Under the pieces are notes generated by a model. That model was not told the origin of the DNA. It worked only from the letters and a program-made list of their open reading frames with translations, and searched no databases. A stretch of DNA of 64,000 nt from Chloroflexi bacterium bin20 (lineage in GTDB: Bacteria > Chloroflexota > Anaerolineae > Aggregatilineales > Phototrophicaceae), in NCBI GenBank assembly GCA_002238485.1, contig MPMG01000012.1:57448-121447 (forward strand), in the 5' to 3' direction. Below, in pieces: positions 32,843 to 41,847 of the stretch (positions are counted from its first letter, which is position 1; every line of letters begins with the position of its first letter). Made by a program: the position numbers and the translations under genes.

Positions 32843-35059
32843 CTAAACGAGGGTAAATGCGCGCAGTCGTTGTGCCAAGCCCGTATGCCGCTGCGCCACT
32901 TTGTTGTTGTCGACGGCGATTTGCAGCGCGCGGCGGGTGCCCACCAGCACGACCAGTTGCTTGGCGCGGGTGATGGCGGTATAGATCAGGTTGCGCTGCA
33001 GCATCATCCAGTGCTGGGTCAAAACGGGCATGACCACAGCAGGATACTCCGAGCCTTGCGAGCGGTGCGTGCTGATGCAATAGGCGTGCATCAAGTCGTC
33101 CAGGTCCATTGATTCGTAGTTGACCAGCTTGCCATCCATGGAAATCTGCAAGCTCTTGTCTTGCGGATCGATGCTGTGAATGAAGCCGATATCGCCGTTA
33201 AAAACATCCTTGTCATAATTGTTGCGCGTTTGCATCACCTTGTCGCCGACGCGGAAGACGCGGTTGCCCAGCTTGAGCTCGGCAGTGCGAAAATCGCCAT
33301 TTAGCTCGGCTTGCAGGCGGCTGTTGAGGTTGTGCACGCCGGCCGCTCCACGATACATGGGCGCGATGACCTGGATATCTCGCACGGCGTCCAGTTTCTC
33401 ACGGGCTGGCAGCTTGTCACGCACCAGCAGGACGATCTGCTCAGCAACTGATTCGGGATTTTCGATATTGAAGAAGAAGAAATCCTTGCTGTGGTTGTCG
33501 GTGTAGGGCTGTATTCCTTGATTGATGCGGTGGGCGTTGCTGACGATGTGGCTGCTATCGTCCTGGCGAAAGATTTGCTCAAGGCGCGTCACCTTGGCGA
33601 TGCCGCTGTCGATGACATCGCCCAGCACATTGCCCGCCCCCACAGATGGCAACTGGTCGATATCGCCCACCAGCAGCAGATGCGCCGATGGCTTCAAAGC
33701 GCGCAGCAGGCTGTAAAACAGGCGCAGATCGAGCATGGAGGCTTCGTCGATGACGACCATGTCGGCTGGCAGGGGGTTGTCTTCATCGTGTTCAAATCCG
33801 CCATCATCGGGCGAGAAACTGAGCAAGCGGTGGATGGTGCTGGCTTCTTTGCCAGTGGTTTCGCCCAGGCGTTTGGCCGCGCGTCCAGTCGGTGATGCCA
33901 GGCTGTATTTGTAGCCCCCCTCGCCCAGCGCGTGGATGAGCATCTGCAGGGTGGTGGTTTTTCCTGTGCCCGGACCGCCGGTCAAGACGCTCAGCTTGCT
34001 GGTCAAGGCGGCGCGGACGGCATCTTGCTGCTGCAGAGACAGTTGCGCTTTGTTGCCTTCGCTCATGTCTTTCAGGTAGGCATTCCAGTTGGTATCGCAG
34101 TGATCGTCGATGATCGGGCTTTGGCACTGGACGAGGGATTGCAGCAGATTCGCCGATTCGCTTTCTGCGCGGAAGAAGCGCGGCAGATAGATGGCATCGA
34201 CAGCCGGGCAGTCTGGCTCGGCTTGCAACGTGTCCTGGCGCAGGGAGTTGTGGCTGATTTGCTCTTGCAGCGCCTGCTCCAGGGCAGCGTCGTCATCGAC
34301 ATCCAGCAGCTCGGCGGCTTTTTCCAGCAGCAGCTCGCGCGGGGCAAAGGTGTGCCCTTCCCTGGATAGTTCATTGAGCGCATATAGCAGACCGGCGCGC
34401 AGACGGTGCATGTCATCACGCCCCAAACCCATATTGCGGGCGATTTGGTCGGCTTTGCGGAAACCGATCAGAAAGACATCGTCAGCCAGCTGATAGGGGT
34501 TCTTGTCGATGACTTGCTGGGTCGCAGCGCCATAGCTCTCGTAGATGCGCTTGGCGATCTTCGCGCTGATGCCCAGCCCCTGCAAATAGATCATGACATT
34601 GCGCATGGCGCGGTTGTCCGCCCAGATGTCGATGAGCTTTTTCGCCAGCTGCGGTTTCAGTCCGCGCACTTCGTGGATGCGCTGCGGCTCTTCGTCCAGG
34701 ATTTCGATGGTGCGCTCGCCGAAGAGGTCGACGATTCGCTGGGCGGTGGCTGGTCCGATGCCTTTGATGATGCCACTGCTGAGGTAATTGACGATGCCTT
34801 TGGCGGTCTGCGGCGGCAGGGGGATGGCTTGCTGCGCCTGGAATTGCAAGCCGTATTGCGGATGCGTAACCCAGTCGCCAACGAATTGGGCGCTTTCACC
34901 TTCGCCCAACTGGGGCATGGCGCCCACGACAGCGATGGTGCCGTCCCGCGCCTGGGCTTGCGGATAGCGCTTCTCGGGTTTGATCTTCAGCACAGAGTAG
35001 CCGCTGTCTTCGCTGTAGAAGGTAACGCGCTCGATGCTGCCTTCGATCTGTTCTGGCAT
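32843..35059 (-). CDS. recD2: RecD2-like DNA helicase
   Basis: 738 residues from ATG 35059. N-terminal OB-like and helix-hairpin-helix region (GIIKGIGPATAQRIVDLFG), then superfamily 1B helicase motifs: Walker A GGPGTGKTTT, VVIDEASMLD, GDIDQLPSVGAG and the C-terminal CISTHRSQGSEYPAVV and YTAITRAK. RecD2 is a 5'-3' helicase found in bacteria without RecBC and acts in repair. The R-M pair sits immediately downstream, 104 bp away. Confidence 0.93.
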   Translation of the reverse strand: MPEQIEGSIERVTFYSEDSGYSVLKIKPEKRYPQAQARDGTIAVVGAMPQLGEGESAQFVGDWVTHPQYGLQFQAQQAIPLPPQTAKGIVNYLSSGIIKGIGPATAQRIVDLFGERTIEILDEEPQRIHEVRGLKPQLAKKLIDIWADNRAMRNVMIYLQGLGISAKIAKRIYESYGAATQQVIDKNPYQLADDVFLIGFRKADQIARNMGLGRDDMHRLRAGLLYALNELSREGHTFAPRELLLEKAAELLDVDDDAALEQALQEQISHNSLRQDTLQAEPDCPAVDAIYLPRFFRAESESANLLQSLVQCQSPIIDDHCDTNWNAYLKDMSEGNKAQLSLQQQDAVRAALTSKLSVLTGGPGTGKTTTLQMLIHALGEGGYKYSLASPTGRAAKRLGETTGKEASTIHRLLSFSPDDGGFEHDEDNPLPADMVVIDEASMLDLRLFYSLLRALKPSAHLLLVGDIDQLPSVGAGNVLGDVIDSGIAKVTRLEQIFRQDDSSHIVSNAHRINQGIQPYTDNHSKDFFFFNIENPESVAEQIVLLVRDKLPAREKLDAVRDIQVIAPMYRGAAGVHNLNSRLQAELNGDFRTAELKLGNRVFRVGDKVMQTRNNYDKDVFNGDIGFIHSIDPQDKSLQISMDGKLVNYESMDLDDLMHAYCISTHRSQGSEYPAVVMPVLTQHWMMLQRNLIYTAITRAKQLVVLVGTRRALQIAVDNNKVAQRHTGLAQRLRAFTLV

Positions 35060-35611
35060 GTGCCGTCTCGGCTGATTTTGCGTATTGTAGCACGGGCTGA
35101 AAATCGCTTCGGCACAGAGGCGCACAAGTAAGTCATGAGACAAACTTGCCGCGCCCGCTAACCCCCTCGGTCCCCCCGAAAAGTCGGGGGGATGCGCAAT
35201 CTGCGGGATTGGGATTTAGCTAGTAGCGCAGCTAATCACGAGAGCGAACATAGAATACAAGGATTTTCCTCTGTGTCTCGGCGTCTCTGTGGCAATGAAT
35301 CTTTATATCCTTCGTGCCCTTTGTGTCTTTGTGGTTAAGTTTTGCATGACTTACTTTGTTCTATTTAGGATTCAGCAAATAGTTAGAATCTCCCAACCCG
35401 CGACAGAAACAACGCCACACCTAGAACGCCCGTGCTAGCTTGCTTGCAAGTCGGCTGGATGGCGTCTGCCGCCCAGCGTTTACCATCGGCACGAAAGGGC
35501 ATCTGCGCCTTTAACGTGCTTCATGGCTGCCCGCCCCTGCACCACTCGGTCGCCGCGTGTGGGGGAAAGCGAGGCAGTTGCACAAGGAAACATGGAGAGA
35601 AAGGCAGCAAC
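35060..35611. repeat. Repeat-filled intergenic region
   Basis: No gene is supported. From ~35123 to ~35366 there is an element whose left end (ACAAGTAAGTCATGAGACAAA) is the inverted counterpart of its right end (GTTTTGCATGACTTACTTTGT), with CCTCTGTGTCTCGGCGTCTCTGTGG and CCCTTTGTGTCTTTGTGG inside, as in the MITE at 21055. The core carries the C-rich hairpin at 35160-35197. The rest up to the capsid gene shows nothing I can name; an open frame there has no ribosome site and does not look coding. Confidence 0.6.
35160..35197. repeat. C-rich hairpin repeat
   Basis: AACCCCCTCGGT followed by stem CCCCCCGA, loop AAAG, stem TCGGGGGG and ATGCGC. Nearly identical in reverse complement to 61984-62020; related degenerate copies are at ~15983 and ~41233. 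The family lies mostly between genes. Confidence 0.75.
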
Positions 35612-37381
35612 GTGCACGACAAGGCAGTCAAAATGGTCGACGCGCCAGCCGGGCGCATCGGCGGTTATCTCATCGTTTGGGGAGAAAGCCGGCAGCGAGA
35701 CTTGCAGGGCGAGTATTTCACCCCGCAGACCGATGTCGGCATGGATTGGTACGAACAGCGTCCGGTGCTGTATCACCACGGCCTGGATGGCTCGCTGAAA
35801 GCGGCGGTCATCGGCGTCATGGATACGTTGCGAGCGGACGACACAGGACTCTGGGCAGAGGCGCAGCTGGACCTGCACAAACGCTATGTCAGAGCGGTGC
35901 AGCGGCTGGTAGAGCGCGGAGTTCTCAGTTGGTCTTCGGGCAGTTTGCCGCACCTGGTCGAAGTCAACGACGAGGGACAGATTAAACGTTGGCCCATCGT
36001 AGAAGGCAGCCTGACGCCCACGCCAGCAGAGCCACGACACACCGATGTGCGCACCCTGCAGAGCGCCTACAAAGCGCTGGGGCTGGATATGTCGCGGCTG
36101 GGCTTGGCAGAAGCTGCCACAAGCGACGCATCACAGGAGAAAGGACAGGACATGACACAACAGGCGCAGGCGCCACTCAAACGCCTGCCGATCGCCGACG
36201 AACGCGAGGCTGCCAAGAGCGCCCGCATCGAGGTCGGCAGCGAATTTGACGCCTTGGATGCCATGGATCTGCTGCACGGCTATATGCTCTTGCGCAGCGC
36301 CAACAGCTTCCACGGAGTCAGCGAACGTTTTTCCAATGCCCTGGCGCACAAGGTCACGCGCGCCCAGCTGAAAGCCAGCAAAGCCGATGAATTGGCCTAC
36401 AGCACGCAGACGGGCTTCGGCGACGAATGGGTGCCCGACCTGTGGAGTCAGCAGATCTGGCACAAGGCTCGCAGCGACAACACCATCCTGCCGCTCTTCC
36501 AGAGCATCGAAATGCCCAGCAACCCGTTCGAGCTGCCTATCGAAGGCACAGACCCGACCGTGTACTTCGTGCCAGAAACGCAGGACGAGGCGCAGTTGAC
36601 GCTGGGGAGCGGCAATCCTATCCCCGACAGCAAGATCGGCAGCGGCAAGGCGACGCTGTATGCGAAGAAACTGGCGCTGCGGGTGGGCTTCAGCAGTGAA
36701 CTGGTGGAAGACGCGGTTGTGCCCGTGTTGACCATTTATCGCCAGCAAGCGGCACGGGCAATCGCCGATGCCATCGACCATGTGCTGCTGAATGGGGATA
36801 CGACCAGCGCCGCGACGGGCAACATCAACAGCGACAACGCCGCCCCAGAGAGCCGGGCGAAGTACCTGGCGCTGGATGGGTTGCGTCAGCTGCCGCTGGT
36901 GGACAACAGCGAAAACGCCCAGGCAATGGCTGGCGCGCCGACATTGGCAAAGCTGCGGCAGACGCGCTTTTTGATGCCTGGCAAATACGCCGCCCGACCC
37001 ACCGACCTGGTCTGGCTGGTGGACAGCGGCACCTATGCGGCGCTGCTGGGCTTGGACGAGTTTTTGACCATGGACAAGGCGGGCGCGCTGGCGACGGCGC
37101 AGACGGGGCAGATCGGCTTCATGGATGGCATCCCGGTCTTTGTCTCGGCAGAGATGCCCTTGACCGGAACGACTGGCAAGGTGGGAGGTGGATCCAACAA
37201 CAAGGGACAGGCGCTGTGTGTGTATCGCCCGGGCTGGTTTGTCGGCTATCGGCGCAAGATCGCGGTGGGTGTCGAGTATCTGCCCTACTATGACAGCTAC
37301 CAACTGACGGCGACGGTGCGGCTGGCATTTGTGCGCTTCGATACCGAAGTCGCCAGCTGCTTGTACAACATCGCGGTGTAA
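35612..37381 (+). CDS. Fused phage prohead protease and HK97-type major capsid protein
   Basis: 589 residues from GTG 35612, behind a weak purine-rich site. The first ~160 residues match HK97 prohead proteases (S78): YHHG with the catalytic His, LSWSSGSL with the Ser, then WPIVEGSLTPTPAEPRH, the usual end of the domain. After a linker, the remainder is an HK97-fold capsid protein: SNPFELPIEGTDPTVYFVPE, a long E-loop-like region, NGDTTS, and the C-terminal AVGVEYLPYYDSYQLTATVRLAFVRFD. The protease would process the scaffold part in cis during capsid assembly. The other head genes (terminase, portal) are not next to it. Confidence 0.85.
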   Translation: MHDKAVKMVDAPAGRIGGYLIVWGESRQRDLQGEYFTPQTDVGMDWYEQRPVLYHHGLDGSLKAAVIGVMDTLRADDTGLWAEAQLDLHKRYVRAVQRLVERGVLSWSSGSLPHLVEVNDEGQIKRWPIVEGSLTPTPAEPRHTDVRTLQSAYKALGLDMSRLGLAEAATSDASQEKGQDMTQQAQAPLKRLPIADEREAAKSARIEVGSEFDALDAMDLLHGYMLLRSANSFHGVSERFSNALAHKVTRAQLKASKADELAYSTQTGFGDEWVPDLWSQQIWHKARSDNTILPLFQSIEMPSNPFELPIEGTDPTVYFVPETQDEAQLTLGSGNPIPDSKIGSGKATLYAKKLALRVGFSSELVEDAVVPVLTIYRQQAARAIADAIDHVLLNGDTTSAATGNINSDNAAPESRAKYLALDGLRQLPLVDNSENAQAMAGAPTLAKLRQTRFLMPGKYAARPTDLVWLVDSGTYAALLGLDEFLTMDKAGALATAQTGQIGFMDGIPVFVSAEMPLTGTTGKVGGGSNNKGQALCVYRPGWFVGYRRKIAVGVEYLPYYDSYQLTATVRLAFVRFDTEVASCLYNIAV

Positions 37382-37476
37382 GACGATGGGGGCGGGGGCT
37401 CTGTGGTCTCCGCCTTGCTTTGTGTGTGGATGTTGTAGAATGTGGTGTAGCGAAGTTCGAGAAAGAGGGAGGCATC

Positions 37477-37881
37477 GTGGAAACTCTACTGATGTTCATT
37501 GCCGATTATGCGGCTCTCGAGCCGAATACTGGGAAACTCAACGTGTTAGGCGCGTTCAATCGGGTCACTGTAAATACCCTGCCCCATGTTCATGACCGGT
37601 TTGTATTCGTTGTCAAGATTGCAGGTGAGGTACTTCAAGATCGGCGCGAGCACAAGCTAGCTATGTCTATCCTAGACGAGGATTCCAATATTCTCCTCAC
37701 GCTCGAAGGGCCGTTCATGTTTCCGAGTATGCCTCCTGGAATCCCGCCTGAATACCTTCGCATGGTGGAGTTAAATAGATTCGAATTTCCTGATGAAGGC
37801 GATTATCGCTGCGAAGTCAACGTAGACGATGGCGCATTGCGTGAGAGCATAGTGCTTCGCATTGAACGCAAGGGGACTTAA
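37477..37881 (+). CDS. DUF6941-type protein
   Basis: 134 residues from GTG 37477, with GGGAGG at 37467-37472. The opening MFIADYAALEPNTGKLNVLGAFNRV matches the pattern of the DUF6941 family, whose function is unknown. The body is beta-rich with a PGIPPEYLRMVELNRFEFPDEGDYRCEV ending typical of a beta-sandwich. It abuts hicA with no gap and would be cotranscribed. Composition is AT-richer than the capsid gene. Confidence 0.75.
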   Translation: METLLMFIADYAALEPNTGKLNVLGAFNRVTVNTLPHVHDRFVFVVKIAGEVLQDRREHKLAMSILDEDSNILLTLEGPFMFPSMPPGIPPEYLRMVELNRFEFPDEGDYRCEVNVDDGALRESIVLRIERKGT

Positions 37882-38148
37882 ATGCCGTCAAAAGCAGAAA
37901 AGCTTTTGGAGTCCATGCGCACCACTTACACGAATCGCAGAAGTCGCGATATCGCAACAGTATTGCAGTATTTTGGCTTTGTAAGTCGTAGTGGGGCTAA
38001 GCACGACATATTCATTCACGAAGTGTGGCCGCATCTTCGCTACACTTTACCGCGGCAAAGGATTGTTAAGCCAAAATACGGACACAAACTGGTAACCATA
38101 GTTGACGAACTCTCATCCTTGCGCAACACTATAGATGAGTCCCAATAG
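37882..38148 (+). CDS. hicA: HicA-like mRNA interferase toxin
   Basis: 88 residues. It has the dsRBD-like HicA pattern: VLQYFGFVSRSGAKHDIFIH with the active-site His, and YTLPRQRIVKPKYGHKLVTIVDEL at the end. It starts immediately after the DUF6941 stop and is followed by a HicB-like gene, the usual order. It is longer than many HicA proteins at the N-terminus. HicA toxins cut mRNA and tmRNA independently of ribosomes. Confidence 0.83.
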   Translation: MPSKAEKLLESMRTTYTNRRSRDIATVLQYFGFVSRSGAKHDIFIHEVWPHLRYTLPRQRIVKPKYGHKLVTIVDELSSLRNTIDESQ

Positions 38149-38167
38149 CCTAGGGATGGAGGTAATC

Positions 38168-38491
38168 ATGAATCAGGCACTCTTGGCATGCGCAGAGGCG
38201 CTTGCTGCGCGGACATATAATCTGCAGTTCATTAGAGACTGGGACGGCGGCAAGCCCTACTTCTTTGTAGAAGTCTTGGAGATGCCGGGTTGTCACAGCG
38301 ACGGAGAGACAATTGAGGAAGCGCGAGAGAATGTGCAGTCGGCGCTGGTCGACTACATCTATTTTCTGCTTGAAGACGGCATGGACATTCCAGAGCCTCA
38401 GTTTGGCAATAGAACTGCCGTCATTAATCGGTGTGAGCCACCCAAGCCGATTGAGGTAAGGATTGACGCCGTAATCCCAGCGCCAGCATAA
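38168..38491 (+). CDS. hicB: HicB-like antitoxin
   Basis: 107 residues from ATG 38168, behind GGAGGT. The pattern EVLEMPGCHSDGETIEEARENVQSALVDYIYFLLEDGMDIPEP is the partial RNase H-like fold of HicB antitoxins. The C-terminal part lacks an obvious ribbon-helix-helix or HTH domain, so it may not autoregulate by itself. Confidence 0.88.
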   Translation: MNQALLACAEALAARTYNLQFIRDWDGGKPYFFVEVLEMPGCHSDGETIEEARENVQSALVDYIYFLLEDGMDIPEPQFGNRTAVINRCEPPKPIEVRIDAVIPAPA

Positions 38492-38536
38492 GAGGACGCC
38501 GCCCACGCAGCGAGCGCCCCCCCCACTACCCCCAAG

Positions 38537-38563
38537 CGCAGCCCAAACCAGGCTGCGTTTTTT
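38537..38563 (+). terminator. Rho-independent terminator after hicB
   Basis: CGCAGCC, loop CAAACCA, GGCTGCG, then six T. It closes the DUF6941-hicA-hicB unit 45 bp after the hicB stop and 37 bp before the connector gene, so the toxin-antitoxin unit is transcriptionally separate from the phage genes around it. Confidence 0.88.
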
Positions 38564-38599
38564 GATTTCCCCGCTCGCTAGCCCAATGAAAGGAGACCC

Positions 38600-39358
38600 A
38601 TGTACACCATCGCCAGTTTGCACGAAATGCGCAGGCGCCTCGCCCTCGCGGCAGACGACAGCAGCGCCGATGCCGACTTGCTGCGCAGCCTGCAAGAAGC
38701 CAGCCACACCATCGAATCCACCACCCAGCGCCGATATTGCCCGCGGCTCGCCACACTTCGCGTTGATTTCGACCCAGCCGAGCGCGGCGAAGTCGTTCTG
38801 CCCGATGACCTGCTGGAGCTGCAGGCAATCCGCGACCAGAGCGGAGAGATCGACACGCAGCGCATTCGCCGGCTGCCGCAGGATGCAGACCTGCCCGCCA
38901 GCATCTTGCAAATACAAGGTGGCTTTACGGGCGCATTGAGCATCCGCGGCATCTGGGGCTGGCACGATCGCTGGACGACCGCCTGGCGCGACAGCCACGA
39001 TTCCCTCTCCAGCGCGATTGATGCCGATGCGAAGACCTTGGGACTTGCTGACGCGGCTGGCATAGACGCGACCGGCGCAAGTCCGCGCTTCAAGGTTGGG
39101 CAATTGCTGCGCATCGCCGATGAATACCTGCGCGTCATCGACATTGACAGCGCGGGCAGCCAGCTCACAGTCTTGCGCGGCGTCAATGGCAGTACAGCCA
39201 GCGCTCATGCCAGCGGGTTGGGGATAGACAGCTACGCGCCGCCGCCAGCCATCGTCGATCTGTGCCTGCGTTATGCCGAGCTGCTGATGCGTCCGGGCGG
39301 CTTTGTGGATGACGAAGCGCCGGAGCTGCTGATGCGTTTGCGGCGCGTGCGACTGTGA
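38600..39358 (+). CDS. Phage head-tail connector-like protein
   Basis: 252 residues with AAAGGAG before the ATG. The N-terminal MYTIASLHEMRRRLALAADDSSADADLLRSLQEASHTIESTTQRRY and late VDLCLRYAELLMRPGG are the helical pattern of gp6-like head-tail connectors; a beta-rich insertion (VGQLLRIADEYLRVIDID) lies between. It would form the ring between portal and tail. Confidence 0.72.
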   Translation: MYTIASLHEMRRRLALAADDSSADADLLRSLQEASHTIESTTQRRYCPRLATLRVDFDPAERGEVVLPDDLLELQAIRDQSGEIDTQRIRRLPQDADLPASILQIQGGFTGALSIRGIWGWHDRWTTAWRDSHDSLSSAIDADAKTLGLADAAGIDATGASPRFKVGQLLRIADEYLRVIDIDSAGSQLTVLRGVNGSTASAHASGLGIDSYAPPPAIVDLCLRYAELLMRPGGFVDDEAPELLMRLRRVRL

Positions 39359-39434
39359 TCGCAACTGGTTCTGGCTAGGCGGGCGGGCATGCGCTAGGCT
39401 TTGCGTCTAACCTGCCGGCAACGAGCGCAAACCT

Positions 39435-40730
39435 ATGCCCCGTCCTCGACCGCGATTGGTCGCCCTGCGCTACCGTGACTTCCGTTTTTTGTGGCTGGGC
39501 GAGATGGTTTCCACCACTGGCTCGCAGATGCAGCTTTTTGCCATCAACTGGCATATTTTCGAGTTGCTGCGCGGGCAGGTCTTCCATGTAGCCATACTGG
39601 GCAGGCAGATCGAGCTGGGCGCAGAGGCTTTTGGGCTGGGCATGTTGGGCTTGGTGCGCGTGCTGCCGATTGTGCTCTTCGCGCTGGTGGGCGGGATGCT
39701 GGCAGATGCGCTGGACCGGCGGCAGGTCATGCTGTGGACGCGCGTGATCTCGGCAGTGGTGGCGGGTGTGCTGACGGCGCTCACGCTCAGCGGGCAGATC
39801 AATGTGAACAGCATTTATGTGCTGACAGCCTTGGGCGCGGCAGCCACAGCCCTGGACAGCCCGGCGCGGCAATCTATCGTGGCCAACCTGGTCAAGCCGC
39901 GTCACCTGGCAAACGCCATCAGCCTGAACACGCTCATCTTTCAGATCGCTACCATCTGCGGTCCGGCGCTGGCTGGCATATTGGTCGCGCAGGTCAATAT
40001 CGGCGTCGTGTATGGCATCAACACGGCGACATTCGCGGCGGCCATCGTGGCGGTCGTCTTGATTCGCCATCGCGGCAAGCTGAAGACGAGCGCGAATATC
40101 GGCTGGCAGGCGCTGGTCGATGGCATCCGTTTCACCATTGGCACGCGCATCATCATGGGCACGATGTTGCTGGACTTCTTCGCCACGCTATTCTCGTCGG
40201 CGCGGACGATGCTGCCTATCGTGGCGGGCGATATCCTGGGTGTTGGCGCGCTGGGTTATGGCCTGCTGGCAACGGCGCAACCGGTCGGCGCGCTGCTGGT
40301 CGGGCTGGTCTTGTCGCTGCGCAGCGAGTTGAAGCGCCAGGGGCTGTTGTTGCTGCTGAGCGTGGCGGTATATGGTGTAGCGACGGCGATATTCGGCATT
40401 TCGGTCAGTTTCGCGCTGTCCTATGTGATGTTTGCTCTGACGGGGGCGGGCGACACGGTGTCGATGGTCATTCGCGGCACGATCCGCCAACTGATGACGC
40501 CGGACGAGCTGCGCGGACGCATGGTTTCGGTCAACATGATGTTCTTCATGGGCGGGCCGCAACTGGGCGAGCTGGAGGCGGGTTTGATGGCATCGCTCTT
40601 TGGCGCGCCTTTCGCCATCTTCAGCGGCGGGCTGGCGACTGTGCTGCTGACGGCATGGGTGGCCTGGCGCTATCCGTCCATCCGCCGTTATAACAATGCC
40701 GATGATCTGCGCAAACGCCTGAAGAGGTAG
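39435..40730 (+). CDS. MFS transporter, MFS_3/EntS-like exporter
   Basis: 431 residues with 12 predicted membrane segments. ALRYRDFRFLWLGEMVSTTGSQM at the N-terminus, GGMLADALDRRQVMLWTR as the loop 2-3 signature (G-x3-D-x2-R-R), and SPARQSIVANLVKPRHLANAISLN are features of the MFS_3 group that includes EntS-type and macrolide exporters. It presumably exports a small toxic molecule. It is followed 21 bp later by a TipAS-domain gene, which suggests drug sensing and export together, and it interrupts a row of phage structural genes. Confidence 0.87.
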   Translation: MPRPRPRLVALRYRDFRFLWLGEMVSTTGSQMQLFAINWHIFELLRGQVFHVAILGRQIELGAEAFGLGMLGLVRVLPIVLFALVGGMLADALDRRQVMLWTRVISAVVAGVLTALTLSGQINVNSIYVLTALGAAATALDSPARQSIVANLVKPRHLANAISLNTLIFQIATICGPALAGILVAQVNIGVVYGINTATFAAAIVAVVLIRHRGKLKTSANIGWQALVDGIRFTIGTRIIMGTMLLDFFATLFSSARTMLPIVAGDILGVGALGYGLLATAQPVGALLVGLVLSLRSELKRQGLLLLLSVAVYGVATAIFGISVSFALSYVMFALTGAGDTVSMVIRGTIRQLMTPDELRGRMVSVNMMFFMGGPQLGELEAGLMASLFGAPFAIFSGGLATVLLTAWVAWRYPSIRRYNNADDLRKRLKR

Positions 40731-40751
40731 CGCGAAAGACAAGGACCCGTC

Positions 40752-41222
40752 ATGAACAAGAAGCGCCTGAAACGGCATAGTTCCCAAGAACAGAAGCACT
40801 ACGAGCGCGAAGCCCGGCTGCAGTATGGACCTGGCGTCGTCAACGAGTCGATCGCGCGCTGGGGCAGCTATAGCCCAGAGCGGCAAGACGAAATCATCGC
40901 CGAGGGCGAGACCATTTACAGCGAGCTTGCAGAAGCCATGCAGCGAGGACGCCGCGCAGGAGACAGTGAGGTGATCGCGCTGCTGGATCGCTGGCAGGCG
41001 CACCTGCGGCATTTCTACGAGCCGAACCTGGATATCCTGCGCGGTCTGGGGCATCTCTACAACTCGCATCCGGAATTCATCGCCAACTTTCAAAACCTGC
41101 ACGCCGATCTGCCGGCCTGGCTGGAGCGCGTCATCGACGATTATGTCGACGATTTGGAAACAGCCGAACTGGAACGGATGCTGGCCGAAGACGAGGCGCG
41201 CGCGCAGCGGCTGAGTCAGTAG
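40752..41222 (+). CDS. Stand-alone TipAS antibiotic-recognition domain protein
   Basis: 156 residues with AAGGA upstream. The body from about residue 20 matches the TipAS fold: LQYGPGVVNESIARWGSYSPERQDEI, LLDRWQAHLRHFYEPNLDILRGLGHLYNSHPEF and WLERVIDDYVDDL. In TipA this domain binds thiopeptide antibiotics and sits behind a MerR DNA-binding domain. Here there is no DNA-binding part, as in the natural short TipAS form, which works by sequestering drug. The neighbour is an MFS exporter. Confidence 0.83.
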   Translation: MNKKRLKRHSSQEQKHYEREARLQYGPGVVNESIARWGSYSPERQDEIIAEGETIYSELAEAMQRGRRAGDSEVIALLDRWQAHLRHFYEPNLDILRGLGHLYNSHPEFIANFQNLHADLPAWLERVIDDYVDDLETAELERMLAEDEARAQRLSQ

Positions 41223-41232
41223 AACCACAACC

Positions 41233-41268
41233 CCCTCAATCCCCCCCCCCCCGACAGGTCAAGGGGAA
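41233..41268. repeat. Degenerate C-rich hairpin repeat
   Basis: CCCCTCAATCCCCCCCCCCC followed by GACAGGTCAAGGGG, related to the hairpin at 35160-35197, in the 160-bp gap between the TipAS gene and the next phage gene. Confidence 0.55.
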
Positions 41269-41382
41269 GATAGCACCACAACCCCAAACCGTCGGCAGAA
41301 TCTTCGCCTGCCTAGACTCCCGCCGGCTCTTGGGGCGGATCGGGGCGGGCGCTCTTTCACAGACAAGAAAAGGAGTTGGCAC

Positions 41383-41847
41383 ATGGCTAGTTTTCGCGCT
41401 GCCTTGTCACAACTGGCGGCTATGCAGGTGGCCGGCGTGCGCAACAATTACGACCTGGACGCGCTGCCCGATCATATGCACCCACCGCAGCTGCCGGCGC
41501 TGCTGGTCTTGCCGATTGAACTGCAGGACAAGCGGTTCTTCCGCGCGTGGCATAACAGCCTTGGCACATCGGCATTCCGTGGCGGCGTCAAGCAGGCAAG
41601 CTACACTGTGACGCATCTGCTGCTGCTTGCGCCACGAGAAAGTGGACTGGGCATTCGCAGTCATTTGCCGCGGCTGGTCTCGCTGATTGACAGTTACATG
41701 GGCGCGCTGGCGCTTGACAGCACCTTGGATGGCAAATTGCAATTGCCCGCCGAGGTGTCTGTCGAGCCGGGCATCTTCGCCTTTGGCGAGCGCGAATTCT
41801 TTGGCTGCGCCTTTCGACATCGTTGGACGTTAGAGGCGGGCGCATGA
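41383..41847 (+). CDS. Putative phage tail-completion/head-closure protein
   Basis: 154 residues with AAAGGAG before the ATG. A mixed alpha/beta small protein: SFRAALSQLAAMQVAGVRNNYDLDALPDHM at the start and a C-terminal region ending ECGCAFRHRWTLEAGA-like in style with tail terminator proteins. The assignment rests mainly on size, position and coupling: its stop overlaps the next tail gene's ATG by 4 bp. Confidence 0.5.
   Translation: MASFRAALSQLAAMQVAGVRNNYDLDALPDHMHPPQLPALLVLPIELQDKRFFRAWHNSLGTSAFRGGVKQASYTVTHLLLLAPRESGLGIRSHLPRLVSLIDSYMGALALDSTLDGKLQLPAEVSVEPGIFAFGEREFFGCAFRHRWTLEAGA

Noticed and set aside
31364..32850. Possible duplication of the VOC gene 3' end on the far side of the R-M pair
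   Set aside because: A weak resemblance (GATAGTCAGTTGGG against ACTATTGACTGGGC) has too few matches to separate from chance.
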